Assembly (NCBI GenBank): GCA_964550025.1
Contig: CAZJYI010000014.1
Span: 52,391 to 116,390, forward strand
DNA from: CAZJYI01 sp964550025
GTDB lineage: Bacteria; Verrucomicrobiota; Kiritimatiellia; UBA8416; CAYOBW01
DNA length: 64,000 nt
Direction of reading: 5' to 3'
Part shown: one piece after another, positions 16,620 through 26,906 of the stretch
Layout of the letters: each line of letters begins with the position of its first letter
Numbering within the stretch: the first letter of the stretch is position 1
Translations under genes and position numbers: made by a program
The notes under the pieces: generated by a model
What the model was told of the DNA's origin: nothing
The model's input: the letters and a program-made list of their open reading frames with translations, nothing else
Databases searched by the model: none

Positions 16620-19600
16620 ATGAGAGCACCAAGAAAGGGATTCGTTGCGCTAACCAAGGGGATTGCTGCCATCATGCTGGGCCTGCCGGCCGCGACCAGC
16701 GTCGCCGATACTCACTACGTTTCGCCGGGCGGCGGGAACACCTTTCCGTACACGACGTGGGAAACGGCCGCGACCGAAATCCAGGCAGCGGTCAGCGTGG
16801 CGGCGCCGGGTGACACGATACTGGTCACCAACGGTGTCTACGACTCCGGCTCCGCCGCCACTCCAGGCTACTCCAGCCTCAATCGCGTGGTGGTCACCAG
16901 AGATATCACGGTTCGTTCGGTGAACGGCCCAGAAGTGACGATCATCAAGGGGGCCGAATCATCCGGCGGGGGGCCGGGCGCCGGCGCCGTACGCGGGGCA
17001 TACATGAGTGCGGGCGTGCTGTCCGGTTTCACCGTCACCAACGGGCACACGGCGTCCTTTGGCGATTCCTCCTATGACAGGTGCGGCGGCGGCGTCAATC
17101 TGTACAATGGGTACACGAAGTCCGGGAAGGTCACCGACTGCATCCTGTCCGGAAATGTCGCCAGCTACGAGGGCGGCGGGAGTTACGAAGGCGAGCTGGA
17201 GAACTGCACGCTTTCGGGCAATTCGGCCCGTTCCGGCGGGGGAAGCCGCGCCGGGACGTTGCGCAATTGCGTCATCCTCGGGAACAGCGCCGACGATGGC
17301 GGGGGCAGCAGCGTCGGAAAGCTGTACAACTGTGCACTTTCGGGAAACACATCGGTCGACTCCGGGGGCGGCAGCCGCTGGTCGGAGTTGAACAACTGCA
17401 CGGTGTGGAACAACCGCACGGGCGGCAGCGGGGGCGGGTGCTACGGGGGAACGCTGCGAAACTGTATCGTCTATCACAATCGCGCCGACGCGAATGGGGA
17501 CAATCACGTAGAAGCGTCGCCGACCACGTCCTGCACGGTGCCGCTGCCGACAACCGGCGCGGGCAACATCACCAATGCTCCCATGTTGCTCAGCGGCTCG
17601 CATATCCACTCGTCATCGCCTTGCGTCGGCGCCGGGACGGCGGCCGACGCCACCGGCGTCGACATCGACGGGGAGATGTGGGCGGCCACGCCCGCCATCG
17701 GCTGCGACCAGCCTCGCGCCCCGTTCTCGGGGCCGCTTGAGATTGCCATCGACGCAACATACACGAACGTGGCGGTCGGGTACGAAGTGATCTTCTCGGC
17801 CCGAATCCAGGGCGAACCGGCCTCCAACCGGTGGACTTTTGGCGACGGCACGACGCGGCTGAACGACGCGACCGTGATGCATGCCTGGTCGACGCCGGGA
17901 AGCTACGACGTAATGCTCACGGCCTGGAACGACACGCATCCCGCGGGCGTCACGGCCGGCGTACGCGTGCAGGTCCCGGGCAGCGGCAATCACTTCGTGG
18001 ACGCCGGCAACGGCTCGCCTTCGCCGCCTTACGCGACGTGGGCGACGGCGGCGACCCGAGTCCAGGACGCGGTCGACGAGGCGGTCAAGGTGGCGGGCAG
18101 CACGGTGTGGGTCACCAATGGGGTGTATGACACCGGCGGGAGAGTCACGCCCGGTTACTCCCTGACCAACCGCCTCGTCGTGACCGAGGACATCGCCGTC
18201 CGCTCCGTCAACGGCCCGGGCGCGACGACCATCAGGGGCGCGGCGGCAAGCAGCGACGATTCGCCCGACGCCGTGCGGGGAGTCTGGATGTCCGCCGGCA
18301 CACTCAGCGGGTTCACGATCTCGGGCGGACACATCCGCGGGAGTCACTACGCGGCGCAGAACCGCGACGGAGGCGGGGTCAACCTTCTCGGGGGAAACGC
18401 CGCCGTCCGCAACAGCGTGATCACCGACAACTCCGCGCGATCCGGCGGCGGCGTCTACGGAGGGGCATTCTACAATTGCGCGATCTCCGGCAACACCGCG
18501 GCAAACGACGGCGGCGGCAGCTCCGAAAGCAGGCTCTACAATTGTACGCTGACCCTTAATTCCGCGCTCGATGAGGGTGGAGGCAGCTACCAGGGCGAGT
18601 TGAACAACTGCATCGTGTACCACAACGAAGCAGGGAGGATCGGCGGTAACTACCGCTACGCGACGCTATCGCATTGTTGCACTACGCCGCGTCCCGCCGA
18701 CGGGACGGGCCACGTCACGGATGACCCGATGCTGATGAGCGCCTGGCACATCGGCGCGGCTTCGCCGTGCGTCGGCGCCGGTTCCTCCGGTCTGGCCTCC
18801 GGGGCGGACATCGACGGGGATCCGTGGGCGGCAACGCCGGCGATCGGATGTGACGAGCCGCTCGCGCCGTACAACGGTAGTCTGCGGGTCGACATCGACG
18901 TGCCGTACACGACGGTCGGCACCGGGTTCGAGGTGGCCATGAACGGATACGTCCATGGAGAGAGCTCATCCACACTGTGGACGTTCGGCGACGGCACGTC
19001 ACATTCGAATGCGGCCTGTGTTCGTCATGCGTGGGCGACCCCCGGCCCCTACGCCGTCGTGCTGACGGCGTTCAACGACGACCATCCCGGCGGTGTTTCG
19101 GCAACCGCCAACGTGACGGTGGTCACGGCCAACCACTACGTGGACGACGACAGCACGACCCCCACCCCGCCCTACACGAGCTGGGCGACCGCGGCCACCA
19201 CGATTCAGGAGGCGATCGACGAAGCAGGCGCAGTGGTCGGCGCCACGGTGTGGGTCAATGACGGCGTCTACGACAGCGGATACACCCTGACTCCGGGCCA
19301 TGACTTGCGCAACCGGGTCGTGATCACGAACGCGATCATTGTCCGCTCCGTGAACGGTCCGCAGACGACCATTATCGAGGGCGCCGAAGCAACGGGCGGC
19401 GGACACGGCAACGATGCCGTGCGCGGGGTCTACATGAGCGACGGGATACTGCGGGGCTTCACGGTTACCAACGGACACACGATGTCGTACGGCGACACGC
19501 ACTACGAAAAGTGCGGCGGCGGGATCAACATGTACGGAGGGGACGGTTCGGTTATCGACTGCGTGTTGCTGGGAAACGCGGCGAAAACGTCCGGCGGCGG

Positions 19601-22600
19601 GAGCTACATCGGGACATTGAGCGAGTGCATACTGACGGGCAACACCTCCGGCGGGAACGGCGGAGGGAGCAGCGGGGGAACGCTGCGGCATTGCACGATA
19701 TCGAGCAACAGCGCGGCTGGGAGCGGCGCCGGGAACTACGGCGGCACGCTGCAGAATTGTCACCTGGAGGCCAATGCGGCAGACAGGAGCTCGGGCGGTG
19801 GCGCGGCCTATGCCACCCTGGAGAACTGCGTGCTCACCCGCAACTCCGCCCGCTCAGGCGGCGGGAGCTACCGGGACACGCTGTCGGGGTGCGTGCTCTG
19901 GGGAAACGAGAGCAGCGACGAAGGCGGCGGCGCCAAGTGGTCGACATTGTACAATTGCACAGTGGCCGGCAACAGGGCCGGGGAAGAAGGCGGCGGCGCG
20001 TACGGGTGCACGCTGCGAAACTGTATCGTCTACCACAACTCGGCCGAGGAGGACGGCGACAACTACTCCGGGGGAACCCTCGATTACTCCTGCACAACAC
20101 CGCTGCCGCCGGACGGAGACGGTAACATCTCCGACGCGCCGGCCATGGTCGGCATTTCTCACATACACACAGGATCGCCGTGCGTGGGCGCCGGGTCGAG
20201 CGACGACGCCTTCGGGACGGACATTGACGGTGAGGCGTGGTCGACGCCGCCCGCGAGCGGCTGCGACCAGCCTGTGGCGCCGTTCGAAGGAGATCTCACC
20301 GTCACGGTCGAGGCGGAGACGACGAATGCCACGATCGGTCTCGAGCTGGAGATCACGGCGTTGATCCGCGGCGAGACGGCATCCAATCGCTGGGATTTCG
20401 GGGACGGGGCGTTCCAACCGAACGCCATCGGCGTCCGCCATGCCTGGTCAAGTGAGGGCACGTATGACGTTGTGGTGACGGCCTACAACGATGACAACCC
20501 CGGCGGTGTCTCGGCAACGGTGGGCGTCCAGGTCGTGAAGTCCGAGTACTTTGTGAACGCCGCCAATCCTACCCCGTCTCCTCCCTACGACTCCTGGGCC
20601 ACCGCCGCCACGACGATTCAGGCTGCCGTCGACGAAGCGACATCGGTTCCGGGCAGCGTTGTGTGGGTGACCAACGGCGTATACGACACGGGGTCAACCG
20701 TGCCGCCGGGCTACGACGGCGCGACCCGCGTGGTCATCAGCGGCAAGACCAGGGTACGCTCCGTGAACGGTCCGGAGGAGACCATCATCAAGGGCGCACC
20801 GGCATCGGGTGGCGGCGTCGGATGGACTGCCGTGCGTGGAGTCTACATGAACGACGGTCTGCTGTGCGGCTTCACCGTCACCAACGGACACACATCCCAG
20901 TGGGGACGGGACAATTCGGGGGGCGGCATTTTTGCGTCCCCCGACGCCGACGCCGTGGTGTCCAACTGCGTCATCTCGGGAAACCGGGCGTATGACGAAG
21001 GCGGCGGAGCTTGGGGTGGGGCCCTGATCGACTGCACACTCTCCGGCAACCAGGTCAAATGGGCCGGCGGAGGCAGTTCCGGCAGCACGCTGATCGGCTG
21101 CCGTGTGAACGGGAATACAGCAGAGGAACAGGGCGGTGGCGCGTCCGGCGGCGTGCTGACCGACTGTACGATCTCGAGCAACACGGCGGGGTACTCCGGC
21201 GGCGGAGCAAGCGGCGCCACGCTGATCGATTGCACCGTCATCGGCAACACCTCCGAACGTGGGGGTGGGGCCGGAGGCGGAGAGCTCAGCCGCTGCACGC
21301 TCGGAGGAAACGAAGCTCTGTGGGGCGGCGGCAGCTACGACTCCGTACTGCGTGACTGCACGTTGTCGGGAAACAGCGCGACCGACGGGATAGGCACGCT
21401 GGGCAACCTGGGAGGCTACGGAGGCGGAAGCTACAAGGGAACGCTGTACGAGTGCACACTCGAGGGCAATTCAGCCGGCCGAAGCGGTGGCGGAGCGTCG
21501 CTCGGCACGCTGTACGGCTGCACGCTGTCCGGGAACTCGGCATACAGGGGTGGCGGCAGCCACGCCGGAGAGCTTCACGGCTGTTCGCTGTGGGGGAACA
21601 CGGCCGTTCACGGCGGGGGCAGCCATCAGAGCACGCTGGGAAACTGTACGGTGGTCGACAACCGGGCAACCTGGACGGTCGGCGGCAGCCTGGACGGCAC
21701 ACGCGTCAACAGCATCGTCTACTACAACTACACGCCCACCGGGCTCGACAACTACAGTGGCGGAACGCTCGCCTACAGTTGCACGCTCCCCATGCCCGGG
21801 AACGGCGCGGGGAACATCACCAACGCCCCGATGCTGGTGAGCTCGTCACACATTCACCGCGATTCCGCCTGCGTGGCAGCCGGGTCCGCCGCCGACGCGT
21901 CGGGAACGGACATCGACGGTGAGAACTGGGCCGTCCCGCCGGCAATCGGCTGCGACGAACCGATGGCTTCCGTCAATGGTTCCCTCGATGTCCGGCTCGA
22001 GGCGGAACACGCCGATGTCTACGTTGGCTATGCCGTGGGCTTCCTGGCAACAGTGCGGGGGGCGGCAGTTTCCAATCGCTGGACATTCGGCGACGGTACG
22101 GCGTTGCCGAACGCGCTCTACGGCGTACGCCACGCCTGGTCGGCAGGCGGCGACTATGACGTCGTTCTGACGGCCTACAATGACGACCACCCCGGCGGGG
22201 TCTCGGCCACGACGCGGGTGCACGTCGCCGCCGGTGGCCAGTACTACGTGGACGTGGACAACGCCACCCCCGCATCTCCCTTCACGAGCTGGGCAACGGC
22301 TGCCACGACCATCCAGGACGCCGTGGACGCCGCGTCGGGCGCCGTGGGCGCCACGGTGTGGGTCGCCGACGGCGAATACAGCGTCGGCACGCACGCAACG
22401 CCGGGCTACGCCGGCCTGAACCGCGTGGTGATCACGAATGAAATTACCGTCCGCTCCGTCAGCGGTCCGGCCACGACCGTCATTCGGGGCGCCGCGAGTC
22501 CCGGCGGAACAAACGGCCCCGGCGCCGTTCGCGGGGTGTACATGAGCGCCGGTCTGCTGGAGGGATTCACCATCACCAACGGCCATACGGCGGTGGCGGG

Positions 22601-25600
22601 AGACGAGGATTACGACCGGTCCGGCGGCGGCGTGAACATGTACGGCGGCAGCGGGTCCGTCGTCGACTGCGTGATTGCCGGCAATTCGGCGAGCTCGGGC
22701 GGCGGAGGCAGCATGGGCGGGCTGCTCCGGGATACCACGATCTCGCACAACTCGGCCGCGTACGGCGGCGGCGGCAAAGATGGCCTTTGGGACGATTGCA
22801 CGGTAGTCGGCAACTCGGCAACGGATGGCGGCGGCGGGACCTACGGCGGAATGCTCACCGGTGGCACCTTGACCGAGAACCGTTGCGACAACAGCGGTGG
22901 GGGGAGCGAATACAGCACGCTGCGCGATTGCGCAATCACGGGCAACTCCGCGGTGTTGTACGGCGGAGGCATATCCGGCTGCACGGCAGACAACTGCACG
23001 CTGTCGGGCAATTCCGCAAACGCGGGAGGCGGCGGAAGCTGGGGCGGCACGCTCACGGGCTGCACGCTGACGGGCAACACCACGGAGCAGTATGGGGGCG
23101 GCAGCAACGAGGGCACTCTGACGGACTGCCGGTTGACCGGGAATTCGGCCCGGTACGGGGGCGGCAGCTACGAGAGCACTCTGACGGATTGCTGGTTGTC
23201 CGGGAACTCGGCCCAGTACGGGGGCGGCAGCCAGGGCGGCGAGTTGTACGGCTGCACGCTGTGGCGGAACTCTGCCTGGCAACAGGGCGGCGGCTGCAAC
23301 CGCGGCCTGCTGCGGAATTGCGCGATTGCGGGCAACTCGGCCGGCGACAGCGGCGGCGGTTCCTACTCCGCGACGCTGGGGAGCTGCACCGTGGCTGCGA
23401 ACTCGGCAGCCGGGGCCGGCGGCTCCGACGGCGGCACGCTGGTCAACTGCATTGTCTACTACAACCGGGGCGGCGGCGTCCTGGACAACTACTCTGGGGA
23501 TTCGCTCATCTACTGCTGCACGGTTCCGCTGCCGCCCAACGACGAGGGCAACATCACGAATGCGCCCATACTGATCAGCGCGTCCCACATTCACGCGACC
23601 TCCCCCTGCGTGGGGGAAGCGTGGCGCGCTCAAATCACCAGCCCGGATATCGACGGTGAGACGTGGACGACACCGGCCATCGGGTGCGACGACCCGCTGG
23701 CGCCTTTCACGGGACGTCTGGATGTTGCCGTCATGACCGAACACACCAACATCACCGTTGGATTCCCCGCCACGTTCCTGGCGGACATCCGCGGGGAACC
23801 GGCCTCGAATAGCTGGTCCTTTGGCGATGCCGCCACCGCAAACAACGCCTTGTGCCCCGATCACTCGTGGTCCGCAACGGGACGCTACAGCGTGGTGCTG
23901 ACGGCCTACAATGACGACAATCCTGCCGGCGTCTCCGCCACCACGGTGGTACACGTCGCCGCACCGCCCGAGTACTACGTCAACATCAGCAACGGCTCGC
24001 CCGCCGCACCCTTCACGAGCTGGGCGACGGCCGCCACAAGCATCCAGGATGCCGTTGACGAGGCCGGCGGGTCCTTCGGCAGCATCGTCTGGGTGACCAA
24101 TGGGGTCTACGCATCCGGGGCCACCGCATCCCCCGGCGCTTCGAGCAGCAACCGCGTCACGATTACCAACGACATCGTCGTCCGCTCCGTCAACGGACCG
24201 GGAGATACGGTCATCGACGGCGGCGGAACGGTGCGGGGCGTGTACATGACCGCCGGCGTCCTTTCGGGCTTCACCGTCACCAACGGGCAAACGCTGTCAT
24301 CGGGAGATGGCGCACGGGACCGGTCCGGCGGCGGAGTGAACATGTACGATGGCGACGCCCGGATCACCAACTGCGTGGTGGCCGGCAATTCGGCCCACAT
24401 GAACGGCGGCGGCTGTATCGGGGGCCGCGTGGACGGTTGCACGCTGACACGCAACACGGCGGCGGACGACGGCGGCGGCAGTCACGGGAGCACCCTGACC
24501 GGCTCTACACTCGCCCACAACTCAGCCGAGAACGGCGGGGGGGCCTCTCTATGCTCCCTGACCGATTGCCGGCTATTGACCAACTCCGCCACCGAGGATG
24601 GAGGAGGCAGCAACGAGGGGACACTTCGGAGTTGCGACCTGGTCGGCAACCAGGCCAAGCACGGAGGCGGCAGCTACGGCGGCAGACTCAACCACTGTAG
24701 GATCGAGCGGAACACGGCCAAGTACGGCGGCGGCAGCTACGAGGACACGCTGCACCACTGTGCGGTCCTGCTCAATTCCTGCGACAGCCACGGAGGAGGG
24801 AGCTACGACTCGGACCTTTACGGCTGCGCCGTCGCGGGCAACTCCGCGGCAAGCGGAGGCGGCGGCACCTATGATGGCGACCTCTACAACTGTACCATAA
24901 CCGGGAACTCCGCACTCGGCAGCGGCGGCGGCATGTACCACAGCATGCCAAGAAACTGCATCATTTACTACAACACCGCAGCGGGAGAAGGCGACAACTA
25001 CATTCTGGATGGGGACACATACCGCGCGCCCCGGCACACGTGCACCACGCCCATGCCGGAAGAGGGTACGGACAACATCACCGATGAGCCGGATCTCCTG
25101 GGTCACGCCCACATTCAAGCCGGCTCGCCCTGCGTCCGCGCCGGCGACGCGGAGTATACCCCCGACACCGACATCGACGGCCAGGGCTGGGGGTGGCCTC
25201 CCGCCATGGGATGCGACGAACCGGCCCCGCCCTTCACGGGGCCGCTGAATGTGGCCATCGCCGCGGAACACTCGAGCTTCGCGTCACGCTATCCCGTGCG
25301 ATTCTCGGCAAACATCGAGGGCGCGCCCGACGCCCTTCGCTGGACCTTCGGAGACGGCACGTCCATTTCCGACGTCACGTACGTGCGTCACATGTGGGAG
25401 ACCACCGGCGAGTATCCTGTCGTGCTGACCGCCTACAACGACGACAATCCGGGCGGCGTCTCGGCCACGACGACCGTGCAGGTTCTGTCGGGCGACCACT
25501 ATGTGAATATCGACAACACGTTGCCCGCGGCCCCGTACGCGAACTGGGCAACAGCGGCGACCAACATCCAGGATGCCGTTGACATCGCCGGGACGGTACC

Positions 25601-26906
25601 GGGCGGCAGGGTCTGGGTGACCAACGGCCTGTACAACGCCGGGGCAACGCTCACGCCGGGGCATACGTTCAGCAACCGCCTCGTCATCACCAACACGATC
25701 GCCGTCCGCTCGGTGAACGGTCCGGGAACGACGCTCATCGACGGCGCCGGCGCCATGCGCGTCGTGTACATGACCGCCGGTGTGCTGTCAGGGTTCACCA
25801 TCACCAACGGCTGGGCTGAAGAATGGTCTGCCGGCACGCTCGGAACCAGCGGCGGCGGGGTCTACATGCGGGACGGAGCCGGCGTGGTCAGCAACTGCGT
25901 CCTGGTGGGCAACACGGCAAGCGACGGCGGCGGCAGCTACTACGGCGCCCTGCACGACTGCGTCCTGAGACGCAACTCGGCGGGCGATGGCGGCGGCAGC
26001 TACTACGGAACGCTGTACCGGTGTACGCTGTCGGACAACGACTCGCGCTCGAAAGCGGGAGGGGCGTACTACGCGGCGTTGCACAACTGCCTGCTGTCGG
26101 GCAACTCCGCCTACAGCGAAGGCGGCGGCAGCTACGGAGGCAGGCTCAGGAACTGCACGCTATCGCACAATTCGGCCCGACAGGGCGGCGGTTGCTACTT
26201 CCCCGAAGAGATGAGAAACTGCATCGTATACTACAACCAGGCAAGCAGCAGCGGACCGGAGTACTATCGCGGCGATATCAGCTACTCCTGCACAACGCCC
26301 GAACCAAGCTACGGTACAGGCAACATCACCAACGACCCGCAGTTTGTCGATCTGGCGGGAAGCAACTTCCACCTGCGGAGCTCATCGCCCTGCATCGACG
26401 CCGGCAACAATGCCAGCGCGGCCGACGGCCTCGATCCTGACGGAATGCCGCGCCCCCTGGACGGCGACGGCAACGGCGTTGCCACCGTCGATATGGGGGC
26501 CTACGAGCTCATGTACGAGCACGGCGACTCGGACGGGGACACGATGCGGGACCGCTGGGAACTGACACACGGTTTCGACCCCACGGATCCATCGGATGCG
26601 ACCGGCAACCGCGACGGCGACCCCGCCAACAACCGCCACGAGCACGCCGCCGACACCGACCCGAGCAACAGCAACGACTACTTCCACGTGGTCAGCTTCC
26701 AGACGGGACCGACCCCGACCGTGCACTTCCGTTCGTCGAGCAACCGCGTCTACATCCTCCGCGGCAGTTCAGACCTGCCGGGCGGGGTGTGGAGTGACGT
26801 ACCGGGTGCCGGCCCACGGACCGGCGTCGGCGGCCCCGACGTCATGGTAGACACCAACCAGCCGCCGGTAGGACCGTGGTACCGGCCGGTCGTGCGGAGG
26901 CCGTGA
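16620..26906 (+). CDS. Giant secreted seven-module parallel beta-helix/PKD protein
   Basis: A 3428-residue exported protein; AAAGGA precedes the ATG and the signal peptide ends A-T-S-V-A-D. Seven modules begin at about 16713, 17991, 19134, 20547, 22242, 23973 and 25497, each with (H/Y)-(Y/F)-V-(S/D/N), W-x-T-A-A-T, (V/T)-W-V-T-N-G-V-Y-type, V-R-S-V-(N/S)-G-P and G-F-T-(V/I) blocks. These lead into a right-handed beta-helix of 20-25-residue coils (N-C-T-L-S-G-N-S-A-x-x-G-G-G-S). Each of modules 1-6 ends with a conserved S-P-C-V-G-A-G-type/D-I-D-G block and a PKD-like domain (F-G-D-G, H-A-W). Module 7 ends with a choice-of-anchor Q block (D-M-G-A-Y-E-L), then D-S-D-G-D-T-M-R-D-R-W-E-L calcium-loop repeats and a beta-rich tail. 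Coil number per module varies widely. Likely an adhesin or glycan-active surface protein; no catalytic residues can be assigned. Confidence 0.87.
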   Translation: MRAPRKGFVALTKGIAAIMLGLPAATSVADTHYVSPGGGNTFPYTTWETAATEIQAAVSVAAPGDTILVTNGVYDSGSAATPGYSSLNRVVVTRDITVRSVNGPEVTIIKGAESSGGGPGAGAVRGAYMSAGVLSGFTVTNGHTASFGDSSYDRCGGGVNLYNGYTKSGKVTDCILSGNVASYEGGGSYEGELENCTLSGNSARSGGGSRAGTLRNCVILGNSADDGGGSSVGKLYNCALSGNTSVDSGGGSRWSELNNCTVWNNRTGGSGGGCYGGTLRNCIVYHNRADANGDNHVEASPTTSCTVPLPTTGAGNITNAPMLLSGSHIHSSSPCVGAGTAADATGVDIDGEMWAATPAIGCDQPRAPFSGPLEIAIDATYTNVAVGYEVIFSARIQGEPASNRWTFGDGTTRLNDATVMHAWSTPGSYDVMLTAWNDTHPAGVTAGVRVQVPGSGNHFVDAGNGSPSPPYATWATAATRVQDAVDEAVKVAGSTVWVTNGVYDTGGRVTPGYSLTNRLVVTEDIAVRSVNGPGATTIRGAAASSDDSPDAVRGVWMSAGTLSGFTISGGHIRGSHYAAQNRDGGGVNLLGGNAAVRNSVITDNSARSGGGVYGGAFYNCAISGNTAANDGGGSSESRLYNCTLTLNSALDEGGGSYQGELNNCIVYHNEAGRIGGNYRYATLSHCCTTPRPADGTGHVTDDPMLMSAWHIGAASPCVGAGSSGLASGADIDGDPWAATPAIGCDEPLAPYNGSLRVDIDVPYTTVGTGFEVAMNGYVHGESSSTLWTFGDGTSHSNAACVRHAWATPGPYAVVLTAFNDDHPGGVSATANVTVVTANHYVDDDSTTPTPPYTSWATAATTIQEAIDEAGAVVGATVWVNDGVYDSGYTLTPGHDLRNRVVITNAIIVRSVNGPQTTIIEGAEATGGGHGNDAVRGVYMSDGILRGFTVTNGHTMSYGDTHYEKCGGGINMYGGDGSVIDCVLLGNAAKTSGGGSYIGTLSECILTGNTSGGNGGGSSGGTLRHCTISSNSAAGSGAGNYGGTLQNCHLEANAADRSSGGGAAYATLENCVLTRNSARSGGGSYRDTLSGCVLWGNESSDEGGGAKWSTLYNCTVAGNRAGEEGGGAYGCTLRNCIVYHNSAEEDGDNYSGGTLDYSCTTPLPPDGDGNISDAPAMVGISHIHTGSPCVGAGSSDDAFGTDIDGEAWSTPPASGCDQPVAPFEGDLTVTVEAETTNATIGLELEITALIRGETASNRWDFGDGAFQPNAIGVRHAWSSEGTYDVVVTAYNDDNPGGVSATVGVQVVKSEYFVNAANPTPSPPYDSWATAATTIQAAVDEATSVPGSVVWVTNGVYDTGSTVPPGYDGATRVVISGKTRVRSVNGPEETIIKGAPASGGGVGWTAVRGVYMNDGLLCGFTVTNGHTSQWGRDNSGGGIFASPDADAVVSNCVISGNRAYDEGGGAWGGALIDCTLSGNQVKWAGGGSSGSTLIGCRVNGNTAEEQGGGASGGVLTDCTISSNTAGYSGGGASGATLIDCTVIGNTSERGGGAGGGELSRCTLGGNEALWGGGSYDSVLRDCTLSGNSATDGIGTLGNLGGYGGGSYKGTLYECTLEGNSAGRSGGGASLGTLYGCTLSGNSAYRGGGSHAGELHGCSLWGNTAVHGGGSHQSTLGNCTVVDNRATWTVGGSLDGTRVNSIVYYNYTPTGLDNYSGGTLAYSCTLPMPGNGAGNITNAPMLVSSSHIHRDSACVAAGSAADASGTDIDGENWAVPPAIGCDEPMASVNGSLDVRLEAEHADVYVGYAVGFLATVRGAAVSNRWTFGDGTALPNALYGVRHAWSAGGDYDVVLTAYNDDHPGGVSATTRVHVAAGGQYYVDVDNATPASPFTSWATAATTIQDAVDAASGAVGATVWVADGEYSVGTHATPGYAGLNRVVITNEITVRSVSGPATTVIRGAASPGGTNGPGAVRGVYMSAGLLEGFTITNGHTAVAGDEDYDRSGGGVNMYGGSGSVVDCVIAGNSASSGGGGSMGGLLRDTTISHNSAAYGGGGKDGLWDDCTVVGNSATDGGGGTYGGMLTGGTLTENRCDNSGGGSEYSTLRDCAITGNSAVLYGGGISGCTADNCTLSGNSANAGGGGSWGGTLTGCTLTGNTTEQYGGGSNEGTLTDCRLTGNSARYGGGSYESTLTDCWLSGNSAQYGGGSQGGELYGCTLWRNSAWQQGGGCNRGLLRNCAIAGNSAGDSGGGSYSATLGSCTVAANSAAGAGGSDGGTLVNCIVYYNRGGGVLDNYSGDSLIYCCTVPLPPNDEGNITNAPILISASHIHATSPCVGEAWRAQITSPDIDGETWTTPAIGCDDPLAPFTGRLDVAVMTEHTNITVGFPATFLADIRGEPASNSWSFGDAATANNALCPDHSWSATGRYSVVLTAYNDDNPAGVSATTVVHVAAPPEYYVNISNGSPAAPFTSWATAATSIQDAVDEAGGSFGSIVWVTNGVYASGATASPGASSSNRVTITNDIVVRSVNGPGDTVIDGGGTVRGVYMTAGVLSGFTVTNGQTLSSGDGARDRSGGGVNMYDGDARITNCVVAGNSAHMNGGGCIGGRVDGCTLTRNTAADDGGGSHGSTLTGSTLAHNSAENGGGASLCSLTDCRLLTNSATEDGGGSNEGTLRSCDLVGNQAKHGGGSYGGRLNHCRIERNTAKYGGGSYEDTLHHCAVLLNSCDSHGGGSYDSDLYGCAVAGNSAASGGGGTYDGDLYNCTITGNSALGSGGGMYHSMPRNCIIYYNTAAGEGDNYILDGDTYRAPRHTCTTPMPEEGTDNITDEPDLLGHAHIQAGSPCVRAGDAEYTPDTDIDGQGWGWPPAMGCDEPAPPFTGPLNVAIAAEHSSFASRYPVRFSANIEGAPDALRWTFGDGTSISDVTYVRHMWETTGEYPVVLTAYNDDNPGGVSATTTVQVLSGDHYVNIDNTLPAAPYANWATAATNIQDAVDIAGTVPGGRVWVTNGLYNAGATLTPGHTFSNRLVITNTIAVRSVNGPGTTLIDGAGAMRVVYMTAGVLSGFTITNGWAEEWSAGTLGTSGGGVYMRDGAGVVSNCVLVGNTASDGGGSYYGALHDCVLRRNSAGDGGGSYYGTLYRCTLSDNDSRSKAGGAYYAALHNCLLSGNSAYSEGGGSYGGRLRNCTLSHNSARQGGGCYFPEEMRNCIVYYNQASSSGPEYYRGDISYSCTTPEPSYGTGNITNDPQFVDLAGSNFHLRSSSPCIDAGNNASAADGLDPDGMPRPLDGDGNGVATVDMGAYELMYEHGDSDGDTMRDRWELTHGFDPTDPSDATGNRDGDPANNRHEHAADTDPSNSNDYFHVVSFQTGPTPTVHFRSSSNRVYILRGSSDLPGGVWSDVPGAGPRTGVGGPDVMVDTNQPPVGPWYRPVVRRP
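23115..23240 (+). repeat. 63-bp tandem duplication inside the giant gene (one beta-helix coil)
   Basis: A 63-bp unit starting at 23115 recurs at 23178. Over the first 53 bp only about five or six positions differ. It encodes two adjacent coils of 21 residues, T-L-T-D-C-R-L-T-G-N-S-A-R-Y-G-G-G-S and the same with W-L-S and Q-Y. The exact codon multiple and the high identity point to recent in-frame coil duplication. Confidence 0.85.

Noticed and set aside
21846..24290. Minus-strand open frame of 814 codons inside the giant beta-helix gene
   Set aside because: It is the mirror of the repetitive Gly/Ser/Asn coding strand and yields low-complexity Ala/Arg/Val sequence without motifs.
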